From assembly GCA_001769655.1 (NCBI GenBank), contig MEPC01000024.1, forward strand, positions 389,572 through 453,571: a DNA stretch of 64,000 nt, given 5' to 3'. This DNA is from Bacteroidetes bacterium RIFCSPLOWO2_12_FULL_37_12. Its GTDB lineage: Bacteria; Bacteroidota; Bacteroidia; 2-12-FULL-37-12. The position numbers were made by a program, and so were the translations under genes. This document shows, one piece after another, positions 52,821-61,062 of this stretch; position 1 is the first letter of the stretch; each line of letters begins with the position of its first letter. Below the pieces are notes generated by a model. It was given only the letters and a program-made list of their open reading frames with translations. It ran no database searches and was not told the DNA's origin.

Positions 52821-54098
52821 ATGTCCCTCATCCTATACAATATCACCCTGTTTCTATACGAGCTTACGCTTTGGTTAGCATCCCCTTGGAATGTTAAGGC
52901 AAAGAAATGGATTTCAGGAAGGAAAAATCTGATTTTCAAAATTGAAAATGATTTTATTGAACATGGTACAAAAAAAAATACAAGAATCTGGGTTCATTGT
53001 GCATCGTTAGGAGAATTTGAACAGGCAAGACCGGTCATCGAATTAATAAAAAAGGATATTCCCACTGCTGAAATAATTCTCACCTTCTATTCCCCTTCCG
53101 GTTTCGAAATAAGAAAAAATTATGCTCTTGCTGAATTTGTTTATTATCTTCCTATTGACACTTCCTATAATGCCGGAAAATTTATTTCCATCCTTAAACC
53201 GGATATTGCCATTTTTGTAAAATATGAATTCTGGTATCACTATTTGAATACTCTCAAAAACAAAAAAATCCATGTATTTTTAATTTCAGCCATTTTTACA
53301 CAGGATCAGATTTTTTTCCGCTGGTATGGAGGGCTATTTAAAAAAATGCTTGAAACATTTACTCATATTTTTGTACAAAATGAATCTTCGTTAAAAATAC
53401 TTACCTCTCATGGTTATACTAATGTAACCGTTTCCGGTGACACCCGTTTTGACCGGGTTCGAATACTGTGCGGAGAAAAATTTCAGGAAGAAGAAAAATT
53501 AAAAAAATTTATTCAGGAAATTCCAGTGCTGGTTGCCGGAAGCATTTGGGAAAACGATTTGCGGGTGATCATCCCCTTGATTCATAAATTTAATCATCCC
53601 CTAAAAATAATCATAGCTCCTCATGAAGTGGATGAAAAAAGCCTAAAGATGTTAGAGGACAGTTTGCAAAAATCAACTATCCGTTACAGTCAATTTACAA
53701 GCAATGAAAATAAAGGGAAGTCCATAGAGAATTCCATATTGATTCTTGATACGATTGGCTTGTTGGGAAAAATATACCGCTTTGCCGCCATTTCATACGT
53801 CGGAGGCGCATTTGGAAAGGGATTACATAATATTCTGGAACCGGCAGCTTATGGCACTCCTGTAATTTTTGGACCCCATTACCAACGATTTCCGGAAGCA
53901 GTTGAAATGATAAACAGAGGAACCGGTTTTTCTGTTGAAAATTCTCAGGAGTTTTCCGATACGTTCGTGAAATTATACAGTGACACAAACTTGCGGGAAA
54001 AAATTTTTACAGAGCAAAAAAAATACATGGAGGAAAATTGCGGAGCGGCGGAAAGCGTGTGGGAGGGAATCAGGAATAAAAAGTTATCCGCTAATTGA
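52821..54098 (+). CDS. waaA: 3-deoxy-D-manno-octulosonic acid (KDO) transferase
   Basis: WaaA (KdtA) adds KDO to lipid A, the first step of the LPS core. The 425-residue GT30 enzyme has an N-terminal membrane-anchor helix, then WVHCASLGEFEQARPVIELI, TFYSPSGFEIRKNY, PIDTSYNAGKFISILKPDIAIFVKYEFW, and the nucleotide-sugar half with GDTRFDRV, HEVDEKSL and VGGAFGKGLHNILEPAAYGTPVIFGP. Length is usual. Its last residues (NKKLSAN) come from a dispersed direct repeat that recurs just downstream. It follows the outer-membrane protein gene with a short heptad repeat between them. Confidence 0.93.
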   Translation: MSLILYNITLFLYELTLWLASPWNVKAKKWISGRKNLIFKIENDFIEHGTKKNTRIWVHCASLGEFEQARPVIELIKKDIPTAEIILTFYSPSGFEIRKNYALAEFVYYLPIDTSYNAGKFISILKPDIAIFVKYEFWYHYLNTLKNKKIHVFLISAIFTQDQIFFRWYGGLFKKMLETFTHIFVQNESSLKILTSHGYTNVTVSGDTRFDRVRILCGEKFQEEEKLKKFIQEIPVLVAGSIWENDLRVIIPLIHKFNHPLKIIIAPHEVDEKSLKMLEDSLQKSTIRYSQFTSNENKGKSIENSILILDTIGLLGKIYRFAAISYVGGAFGKGLHNILEPAAYGTPVIFGPHYQRFPEAVEMINRGTGFSVENSQEFSDTFVKLYSDTNLREKIFTEQKKYMEENCGAAESVWEGIRNKKLSAN

Positions 54099-54260
54099 CG
54101 CTAATGATGCGCTAAATAAGAATAAAAAGTTATCCGCTAATTAACGCTAATTATTACGCGAATATACGCGAACAAAAAAAAATTAATCGATGATTAACGT
54201 TTATTATACGCGAAAATTCGCGGTTATTTTTTTTATTCGCGAAAATTCGCGGTTAATTTT
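54075..54260. repeat. Direct repeats and AT-rich Gly-poor palindromes after waaA
   Basis: The 31-bp unit AATAAAAAGTTATCCGCTAA... occurs at 54075-54105 (inside the waaA 3' end) and 54121-54151. It is followed by ACGCGAATATACGCGAA and twice by CGCGAAAATTCGCGGTTAT (about 54200-54260). No gene is seen in this 190-bp stretch. Confidence 0.7.
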
Positions 54261-54285
54261 TATAAGGTATGTGTTTTTCACCTTT

Positions 54286-55794
54286 CTACCTTCCCATAAA
54301 AATCCACCCGCTTTTTACATCGCCCGAATCAAAATACAGCAGGTAGTAATATACCCCTTCATGTAAACCACTTCCATCCCACACAAATTCTTTTCCGCCG
54401 GGTTCATTATAAACAAGCACTCCCCAGCGATTAAAAATCTGATAACGGATTAACTTGCCTGTACAGGGGGATTCGGCAAATCTTTTCATGTTAAATACAT
54501 CGTTCTTTCCATCTGCATTGGGAGTAAATACATTTATTTCATTATACCGTTCTTTGGTTTTTTCAAAATCAACCATTTTGATTTTAATCAGTAACGTATC
54601 GTAAAGAAGGTCGGGACAACCGGTATTAATGACGATTAATTTTACAGTATAAATACTGTCGCGTATATTATTGCAATTGCATGTAACTGAAAAAGGGGAT
54701 TTAATTATTGCTTTGTCTTTTTTTTCCTGAAAATTAAATCCGGAGGTTGTGTTTAAATTAAATCCAACCCCTTCGGCTGTAAGTGTCAACGTGTCATTTA
54801 TATTCAGAGAATCCCATCCTACCACATTAAACTGTTGTGTTTCATTTAACCCTAACTCCCAAAATTCCTGCTTGGGGTCGGTAGAAATATAGGGAGGATT
54901 TATGGGAGGGCAATCCACCACCCAGAATTGAACTTCACGTCGGTTTACTCCTATAAGTTTTCCGTTTCTGTATTCTTCCATACGTACAGCCAGCACATAA
55001 ATGCCTGTTGAGTCAGGTGTCACTGTTATGTCACCATTAAAACGGTCAATGGTTAAAGGAATGGCACTGCCCATCACATTGCTGAGGTCGTAACCCGCTT
55101 TCCATGCGATGGTTTTATGAGGAGCCGGAGTAGGTTCGGGATAAGCCACCGAAGAATCGGCGGTACCAGATAAAGGAGTGTCTAACAGGAATACCAATGA
55201 ATCACCGTCTGCATCGGTTCCTTTAAAATTATAGAAAAAGGGCACACCGGTGCACATAAAACGCATGGGTTCGTTGGTGAATTTTGGAGTGGAGTTTTTG
55301 AGAGATGGGTCAGGGGTTTCGCAATAAAAAACGATTCCGGTTTCTAAGGGCTTAATGATATTTTTAATATTTTTATTCCGCCAACCGTTTTCCCATACAA
55401 AATAATACCCGTTCGGATTAGGAGGAAGTTTAATTTCCTTACGATAAATTCCTTTTTCAATGCAAACGGTGTCTGTTTCAAAACATCCTTTCGAAAAATA
55501 TACACTGGTTATTACCGGAGTGCTCACTCTTACTAATTCAAATAAATTATTCGTATTTTTTTCAAAAATTCCCACTCTAGCTGTATCAGAAAACCATGGG
55601 TGAGGACCTTCACTGCCAGGAGGGGAGCAATCCCTGTACATGATCAGTTTGATTTCATAAACAAAGAACCCGTTTTCTTCACGCAGGTAATTACATTCAA
55701 AGTCACCGCCTACAATGTGCGTGGCGTATAAGTGCTGGCTCGTCAGTATGAGGTAGAATAGTAAAAGTAAAGAGGTTTTATATGGAAATTTCAA
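54286..55794 (-). CDS. T9SS type B (gliding-motility-type) C-terminal domain protein
   Basis: The product is a ~500-residue surface protein. The start at the TTG at 55794 (LKFPYKTSLLLLFYLILTSQ) is chosen because the promoter -7 box (55825-55832) overlaps the longer frame's ATG at 55827. After the signal peptide come beta domains (HIVGGDFECNYLREENGFFVYEIKL) and a Cys-rich middle. The type B sorting domain ends it (INVFTPNADGKNDVFNMKRFAE...YQIFNRWGVLVYNEPGGKEFVWDG). Such proteins are exported by the T9SS with SprF-like helpers. Confidence 0.82.
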   Translation of the reverse strand: MKFPYKTSLLLLFYLILTSQHLYATHIVGGDFECNYLREENGFFVYEIKLIMYRDCSPPGSEGPHPWFSDTARVGIFEKNTNNLFELVRVSTPVITSVYFSKGCFETDTVCIEKGIYRKEIKLPPNPNGYYFVWENGWRNKNIKNIIKPLETGIVFYCETPDPSLKNSTPKFTNEPMRFMCTGVPFFYNFKGTDADGDSLVFLLDTPLSGTADSSVAYPEPTPAPHKTIAWKAGYDLSNVMGSAIPLTIDRFNGDITVTPDSTGIYVLAVRMEEYRNGKLIGVNRREVQFWVVDCPPINPPYISTDPKQEFWELGLNETQQFNVVGWDSLNINDTLTLTAEGVGFNLNTTSGFNFQEKKDKAIIKSPFSVTCNCNNIRDSIYTVKLIVINTGCPDLLYDTLLIKIKMVDFEKTKERYNEINVFTPNADGKNDVFNMKRFAESPCTGKLIRYQIFNRWGVLVYNEPGGKEFVWDGSGLHEGVYYYLLYFDSGDVKSGWIFMGR

Positions 55795-55824
55795 AATAGT
55801 ATTACAATCGTAATAATTATAACA

Positions 55825-55860
55825 CAAATGTATGAGGTTTTAGTTATTTAAGTAAGTTTG
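55825..55860. promoter_or_regulatory. Overlapping divergent promoters
   Basis: A minus-strand -7 box (TACATTTG, complement of 55825-55832) and a plus-strand -7 box (TAAGTTTG, 55853-55860) lie 20 bp apart. The two promoter regions must overlap, so the divergent genes probably exclude each other's polymerase. Confidence 0.5.
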
Positions 55861-55878
55861 CATATTATTGAACCCATC

Positions 55879-56979
55879 GTGAGTCGTCCTTTCCATATAA
55901 TCGCAACAGTAATTAATGACCTGAACTATGACCAGCGCATGCAACGAATATGTCAATCGCTGGCAAAAGCCGGTTATACTGTCACTTTAATAGGAAGAGA
56001 ACTGAACTCTTCTACATCTCTCAAAGAAAAATCCTATATTCAGAAACGTTTCCGGTGTATATTCAACAAAGGGAAATTTTTTTATCTGGAATACAATATT
56101 CGGCTCTTTTTTTATTTATTGTTTCATCCTTTTGATTTGGTCTGGTCTGTGGATATGGATACTTTATTACCGGGCTTTTGGGTTTCATCCCTGAAAATGA
56201 AATATTGTGTGTATGATGCACATGAATATTTTTCAGAAGTACCGGAATTGGAAGAACTCCCGTTTGAAAAATGGGTATGGAAAAAATTGGAAAATTGGAT
56301 GATTCCTAAATTAGATTATGCCTGCACGGTTTCTGATTCATTGGCGCAGGAATTTTACAAAAAACACAAAAAGAAATTTATTTTATTGCGGAATTTGCCG
56401 ATGGGAATTAGGGAAATTCAAAATTCCGGCAATGAAAAAATCATCCTGTATCAGGGAGCGCTAAACAAGGGGCGGGCGCTATTTGATTTAATTTTAGCAT
56501 TTAAGATAATTCCTGCCAAACTTTTATTAGCAGGTGAAGGGGATATTACTTTAGAATTAAAAGAGTTGGTGAAAACCAATCATCTTGAAAACAAAGTTTC
56601 GTTTACCGGAAGAATGGCGCCAGAAGAACTTTTCAAACTAACGCAAAATGCTTTTCTTGGAATAAACCTGCTTGATGGAAATGGATTAAATAATTATTAT
56701 TCGCTGGCAAACAAATTTTTTGATTATTTGCAGGCGGGGATTCCTTCGTTATGTAACGATTATCCGGAGTATAAGATGATAAATAACGAGTTGGAAGTTT
56801 CTGTTTTGTTAAAAGAAGTGACCCCTGAATCTATCGCTGGTGCCATTAATCAATTACTTATGAATGACACACTTTATTCTCATCTTAAAACAAATTGCAA
56901 TGTGTTAAGAGACAACTATGTTTGGGAAAAGGAAGAGGGGAAGTTGTTGGAGTGGGTTTTTAGGATTAGAAACAGGTAA
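55879..56979 (+). CDS. Glycosyltransferase family 4-type protein
   Basis: The start at the GTG at 55879 (MSRPFHIIATVINDLNYDQRM) is preferred because it follows the -7 box; the frame is open from a TTG at 55858. The GT-B fold is seen from FHIIATVINDLNYDQRMQRICQSL, the DAHEYFSEVPELEELPF segment, IILYQGALNKGRALFDLILA, KLLLAGEGDITLEL, VSFTGRMAPEELF and LANKFFDYLQAGIPSLCNDYPEY, the nucleotide-sugar-binding E. It probably makes surface glycan or LPS sugar. Donor and acceptor are unknown. Confidence 0.87.
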   Translation: MSRPFHIIATVINDLNYDQRMQRICQSLAKAGYTVTLIGRELNSSTSLKEKSYIQKRFRCIFNKGKFFYLEYNIRLFFYLLFHPFDLVWSVDMDTLLPGFWVSSLKMKYCVYDAHEYFSEVPELEELPFEKWVWKKLENWMIPKLDYACTVSDSLAQEFYKKHKKKFILLRNLPMGIREIQNSGNEKIILYQGALNKGRALFDLILAFKIIPAKLLLAGEGDITLELKELVKTNHLENKVSFTGRMAPEELFKLTQNAFLGINLLDGNGLNNYYSLANKFFDYLQAGIPSLCNDYPEYKMINNELEVSVLLKEVTPESIAGAINQLLMNDTLYSHLKTNCNVLRDNYVWEKEEGKLLEWVFRIRNR

Positions 56980-56999
56980 TTGTTCTTGAATTGCAAAAA

Positions 57000-57041
57000 C
57001 CTCACCCCAGCCCCTCTCCAAAAAAATGGAGAGGGGTGAGG
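57000..57041. repeat. CCTCACCCC inverted repeat
   Basis: CCTCACCCCAGCCCCTCTCC (57000-57019) and GGAGAGGGGTGAGG (57028-57041) are complementary apart from a 6-bp insertion (AGCCCC). A related fragment is at about 61018-61050. It separates the glycosyltransferase and TPR genes. Confidence 0.65.
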
Positions 57042-57064
57042 TCATTAAAAACCAAAATTTCCCA

Positions 57065-57072
57065 TAACTTTG
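57065..57072 (+). promoter_or_regulatory. Promoter -7 element at the TPR gene start (leaderless)
   Basis: TAACTTTG and C lie 4 bp before the ATG at 57077. Transcription would start at or near the ATG itself, giving a leaderless message. Confidence 0.45.
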
Positions 57073-57076
57073 CCCT

Positions 57077-60000
57077 ATGAAAAAACCTCTAACTATTTCT
57101 TGTTTTACATTTTATATTTTGCGTTTTACATTCTACATTTTTTGTTTCCTGTTTTGCGTTTTAAATTCTTCCGCGCAACAATCTAAAACTTCCGGCGAGC
57201 ACAACCGCTCCATTGACTCCCTGCTTACCTCACTCAAAGCCGACCGCAATGACACAAATAAAGTAAAACATCTTTATCAATTATGTAGTGAATTTAGACA
57301 AACCGGCAAATATAATGAGGGTTTGAAGTATGGCAATGATGCCCTGGAACTGGCACTACAACTGAAGTTTAAAAAAGGAATGGCTGATGCATACATCTTC
57401 ATCGGCAATATTCACGCGAACAAAGGCGATTATGAGAAAGCATTAGAATTTTATTTGAAGTCATTAAAAATAAAAGAAGAAATTGGGGACAAAAAAGGAA
57501 TGGCCGATTCTTACGGCAACATCGGCACCATTCAATGGAATAAAGGCGACTACGACAAAGCATTGGAATTTTATTTGAAGGCATTAAAAATATTTGAAGA
57601 AATCGGTGATAAAAAGGGAATGGCTGGTTCTTATATTGGTATCGGCAATATTCACCGTAGTAAAGGCGATTATGAGAAAGCCTTGGAATTTTTTTTAAAG
57701 GATATAAAAATAACAGAAGAACTCGGGGACAAAAAAGGAATGGCTGATGTGTACAATAACATCGGCCTTATTCATTATGATAAAGGCGATTATGAGAAAG
57801 CATTGGAATTTTTTTTAAAGGATATAAAAATAACAGAAGAACTCGGGGACAAAAAAGGAATGGCTGGTTCCTACATCAACATCGGCATTATTCACGATAA
57901 TAATGGTGATTATGAGAAAGCGCTGGAATTTTATACGAAATCATTAAAAATAACAGAAGAACTCGGGGACAAAAATGGAATGGCTGATGCGTACAACAAC
58001 ATCGGCAATTTTCACGCGAATAAAGGCGATTATGAGAAAGCATTGGAATTTTATTTGAAATCATTAAAAATAACAGAAGAACTTGGGGACAAAAAAGGAA
58101 TGACTGCCTATTACGGCAACATCGGTCTCTTAAATTCTGACTTGAAAAAATTTTCGGAAGCAAGAATATTTTTGAACAAGGGTTTACAACTCTCCATTGA
58201 AATTGGAACAAAAGATTTTACAAGAAATGCTTATTCGGGTTTATCCCAATTAGACAGCACACTCAGCAACTGGAAAGCCGCTTACCATTACCATCAATTA
58301 TATGCTCTCTACAAAGACAGCTTATTTAACGAAGAAACCACCAAGCAAATCGCCGATATGCAGACAAAATACGAAGCGGATAAAAAAGAAAAAGAGAACA
58401 GCATTTTACGAAAGAACAAGGAAATACGCATTCTACAAGAAAAGCAAAAAGCAGAACAGCAACGGCTCTTACAGGAAAAAATAGAAAGACGGAATCGTTT
58501 GCAATATTCTGCCATCGTTCTTGGGTTGTTTGTATTGTTTCTCGGGATATTTCTATTTGCAAACCGGTTTGGAAAATTCACAGAACACCAGCATTACCGG
58601 AAGTTCATGAAAATCACGGAAGTGTCACTGTTTATTTCGTTCCTGATTTTATTTGAATTTATCACGGTTCTTATAGACCCGTTCATTGAAAAATTTACAG
58701 GGGGAGAACCCATGTTCAAACTTATTCTCAATGCAGTGCTCGCCACCATCATTTTTCCAATTCACCACTACCTTGAAAAGAAACTCTCCGGCACGTTTAT
58801 TCCTGGTGGTGGGCATAAGGGCGGTGTTGGGAAATATCTTGTGGCGTTTATTTTGGTTTGTTTTATAAATTTTCATCCGCCCTTGTTTGTGTCTTCACAA
58901 ACAAGGGTCACACAAACAAACCGGAGTGACACTGCCCGCATAAACACACTCAACGCCCTTGCGGAAAAACTACAATCCACTAACCCTGATACCGCACTTA
59001 TACTATATAACCAGGCATTGGAAATTGCACAAAGTATAGCTACTCCTTCAGTCAGATTAAAAGAAACTGCTAATGCTTACCACAACATTGGCATTATTCA
59101 CCATAACATAGGGGATTATGAAAATGCATTGGAATTTTATTTGAAAGCATTAAAAATCACAGAAGAATTCGGGGTGGAATATCCCGATGATGTCGTGAAT
59201 AAAAAGGGAATGGCTGATTCTTACAACAAAATCGGTGTTGTTCACTTTAATAAAGGTGATTATGACAAAGCATTGGAATTTTATTTGAAATCATTAAAAA
59301 TAAGAGAAGAAATCGGAGACAAAAAGGGAATGGCTTCTTCTTACAACAACATCGGTCTTATTCATGCTGAAAAAGGCGATTATGAGAAAGCATTGGAAAT
59401 TTATTTTAAAGCATTAAAAATCAATGCAGAAATTGGTAATAAAAATTGGCTTGCTAATAATTACAACAACATCGGTCTTATTCATTGGGGAAAAAAAGAT
59501 TATGAAAAAGCATTGGAATTTTACTTGAAGTCGTTATCAATAAAAGAAGAACTCGGAGACAAACACGGTATGGCTAATTCTTACAACAACATCGGCATTA
59601 TTCACAAAAATAAAGCGGAACAACTGAGGAGTCCCGATAGTGCAGTATATCGTGAGCGACTATATGACATAGCATTGAAATATTATCTGAAGGCATTAAA
59701 AATAAGAGAAGAGCTCGGGGACAAAAACGGAATGGCTTCTTCTTACGGCAACATCGGTCTCTTATATAGTAAGGACGCTCAAATTAGGCGTCCCTTCAAA
59801 AAATTTGTGGAGGCAAGAATATATTTGAACAAGTGCTTGCAACTCTCCACAGAAATCGGAACAAAAGAGTGGATAAAAAACGCTTACGGGGGTTTATCCG
59901 AATTAGACAGCTCCCTCGGAAACTGGAAATCCGCATACCAATACCATAAATTGTATTCTGTCTATAATGACAGCATTTTGAACGAAGAAACTACTAAGCA

Positions 60001-60421
60001 AATCGCCGATATGCAGACACGCTACGAAACCGATAAAAAAGAAAAAGAGAATCAATTATTGAGAAAGGAAGAACTATTGATTGAATTGCAAAAAAAACGT
60101 GCCGCCGAAGAAGCAAAAATACAATCGGAGAAAATAAGCAAACGCAACTTGTTACAATATACTTTTATTGCTATTGTGCTTTTCATACTCGGCATGTCGC
60201 TCGGTATTTTCAAACGCTTTAAAGTTCCTGCAAAGGTGATGGAGGTTGCGGTATTTGTGGTATTCATGTTATTCTTTGAATTTACCTTAGTGCTCACCGA
60301 CCCTGTAATTGATTATGTAACGGGCGGCGCTCCGCTGTTGAAACTGATGTTCAACTCGGTCATTGCGGCTGTGTTGTTTTTTCTGCATCGGAAGAGTGAG
60401 AGGTGGGTTTTGAGGGAGTAG
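57077..60421 (+). CDS. TPR-repeat membrane protein: in-frame fusion of two paralogous genes
   Basis: The 1114-residue product is two copies of one protein. Copy 1 has a signal peptide, about eight 40-residue TPR repeats (GDYEKALEFYLKSLKI...), a coiled coil (TKQIADMQTKYEADKKEKENS) and membrane segments (about 475-560). Copy 2 begins with what looks like its own signal peptide at about 586-608 (KYLVAFILVCFINFHPPLFV), then about six TPRs, the same coiled coil and similar membrane helices (about 1025 on). TPR plus coiled coil plus helices is the N-terminal layout of some Bacteroidota sensor kinases, but no kinase domain follows. The TPR DNA units are near-identical (period about 120 bp). The membrane topology of copy 2 is unclear. 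Confidence 0.85.
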   Translation: MKKPLTISCFTFYILRFTFYIFCFLFCVLNSSAQQSKTSGEHNRSIDSLLTSLKADRNDTNKVKHLYQLCSEFRQTGKYNEGLKYGNDALELALQLKFKKGMADAYIFIGNIHANKGDYEKALEFYLKSLKIKEEIGDKKGMADSYGNIGTIQWNKGDYDKALEFYLKALKIFEEIGDKKGMAGSYIGIGNIHRSKGDYEKALEFFLKDIKITEELGDKKGMADVYNNIGLIHYDKGDYEKALEFFLKDIKITEELGDKKGMAGSYINIGIIHDNNGDYEKALEFYTKSLKITEELGDKNGMADAYNNIGNFHANKGDYEKALEFYLKSLKITEELGDKKGMTAYYGNIGLLNSDLKKFSEARIFLNKGLQLSIEIGTKDFTRNAYSGLSQLDSTLSNWKAAYHYHQLYALYKDSLFNEETTKQIADMQTKYEADKKEKENSILRKNKEIRILQEKQKAEQQRLLQEKIERRNRLQYSAIVLGLFVLFLGIFLFANRFGKFTEHQHYRKFMKITEVSLFISFLILFEFITVLIDPFIEKFTGGEPMFKLILNAVLATIIFPIHHYLEKKLSGTFIPGGGHKGGVGKYLVAFILVCFINFHPPLFVSSQTRVTQTNRSDTARINTLNALAEKLQSTNPDTALILYNQALEIAQSIATPSVRLKETANAYHNIGIIHHNIGDYENALEFYLKALKITEEFGVEYPDDVVNKKGMADSYNKIGVVHFNKGDYDKALEFYLKSLKIREEIGDKKGMASSYNNIGLIHAEKGDYEKALEIYFKALKINAEIGNKNWLANNYNNIGLIHWGKKDYEKALEFYLKSLSIKEELGDKHGMANSYNNIGIIHKNKAEQLRSPDSAVYRERLYDIALKYYLKALKIREELGDKNGMASSYGNIGLLYSKDAQIRRPFKKFVEARIYLNKCLQLSTEIGTKEWIKNAYGGLSELDSSLGNWKSAYQYHKLYSVYNDSILNEETTKQIADMQTRYETDKKEKENQLLRKEELLIELQKKRAAEEAKIQSEKISKRNLLQYTFIAIVLFILGMSLGIFKRFKVPAKVMEVAVFVVFMLFFEFTLVLTDPVIDYVTGGAPLLKLMFNSVIAAVLFFLHRKSERWVLRE
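57103..57172 (+). repeat. Heptanucleotide repeat inside the signal-peptide codons
   Basis: Ten period-7 units of TTTTNNN form (TTTTACA, TTTTATA, TTTTGCG, TTTTACA, TTCTACA, TTTTTTG, TTTCCTG, TTTTGCG, TTTTAAA, TTCTTCC) encode FTFYILRFTFYIFCFLFC in the 5' part of the TPR gene. Confidence 0.85.
59773..59793. repeat. Palindrome inside the TPR coding sequence
   Basis: GGACGC-TCAAATTAG-GCGTCC is in frame and encodes the insertion DAQIRRP that the first paralogue lacks. Over 19 bp it matches 60423-60441, just after the stop codon, at 16 positions. Confidence 0.7.
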
Positions 60422-60422
60422 A

Positions 60423-60441
60423 GACGCCCAAATTGGACGTC
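60423..60441. repeat. Palindrome after the TPR gene stop
   Basis: GACGCCCAAATTGGACGTC has one mismatched pair and begins 2 bp after the TAG stop; it is the same family as the in-frame palindrome at 59773-59793. Confidence 0.65.
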
Positions 60442-60463
60442 TGTACTTTGGAAGGGAGGGGAA

Positions 60464-60802
60464 AAATAGAAAATAGAAAATAGAAAATGCGATCCCGTTT
60501 TAACAATTTTACAATCATAAAAAAACCATACCAACTCAGCAAAAAAAAATATGTCACGCAAAGGCGCAAAGCACGCAAAGAAAAAAATCATAAATGATTT
60601 TTTTTCTCTGCGTACTTAATACTTTGCGCACTTTGCGCCTTTGCGTGACATATTTAAAACGAAAACTAGAATATACCTGAGTAAAGCATTATGAAAATGG
60701 AAATTAGAAAATAGTAATGGAAATTAGAAAATGGAAATTGGTGTTGGAAATCGGATATTAGATGTTTGATATTAGATATTAGATATTAGATATTAGATAT
60801 TG
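60464..60802. repeat. TAGAAAA and TATTAGA heptad arrays around a long hairpin
   Basis: TAGAAAA-type units lie at 60464-60489 and 60703-60736, and five TATTAGA units at about 60769-60802. This stretch also holds the inverted repeat of 60547-60655. No gene is seen between 60422 and 61062. Confidence 0.75.
60547..60655. repeat. Perfect 25-bp inverted repeat (GTCACGCAAAGG)
   Basis: The arms 60547-60571 and 60631-60655 (AAATATGTCACGCAAAGG... and complement) match at all 25 positions around a 59-bp loop. Confidence 0.75.
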
Positions 60803-60836
60803 TGAACCAGTAATAACGATATAACAAACTTCAAAC

Positions 60837-60960
60837 AACCTTAGTAACAAAAAACAGGTGGTTCTATTACCAACCTTATTACCTTATGAATAGAGGGAAG
60901 CATACCGGTATAAGGTAATAAGGTTTAATGAAATCTACGAACCATTTTTTTACTAAGGTT
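60837..60960. repeat. 51-bp-arm inverted repeat
   Basis: Arms 60837-60887 (AACCTTAGTAAC...ACCTTAT) and 60910-60960 (complementary, ATAAGGTAATAAGG...ACTAAGGTT) form an imperfect hairpin with the two ends well matched and a 22-bp loop. Confidence 0.65.
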
Positions 60961-61062
60961 TATTGAAATAATAAAGTCTTTCTTGTAATGCAATATTTAC
61001 TCCAACACTCCGATGTCATCCCAGCCCCTCTCCAAAATGAGGGTGAGGTCTTTCAGGAAGTG

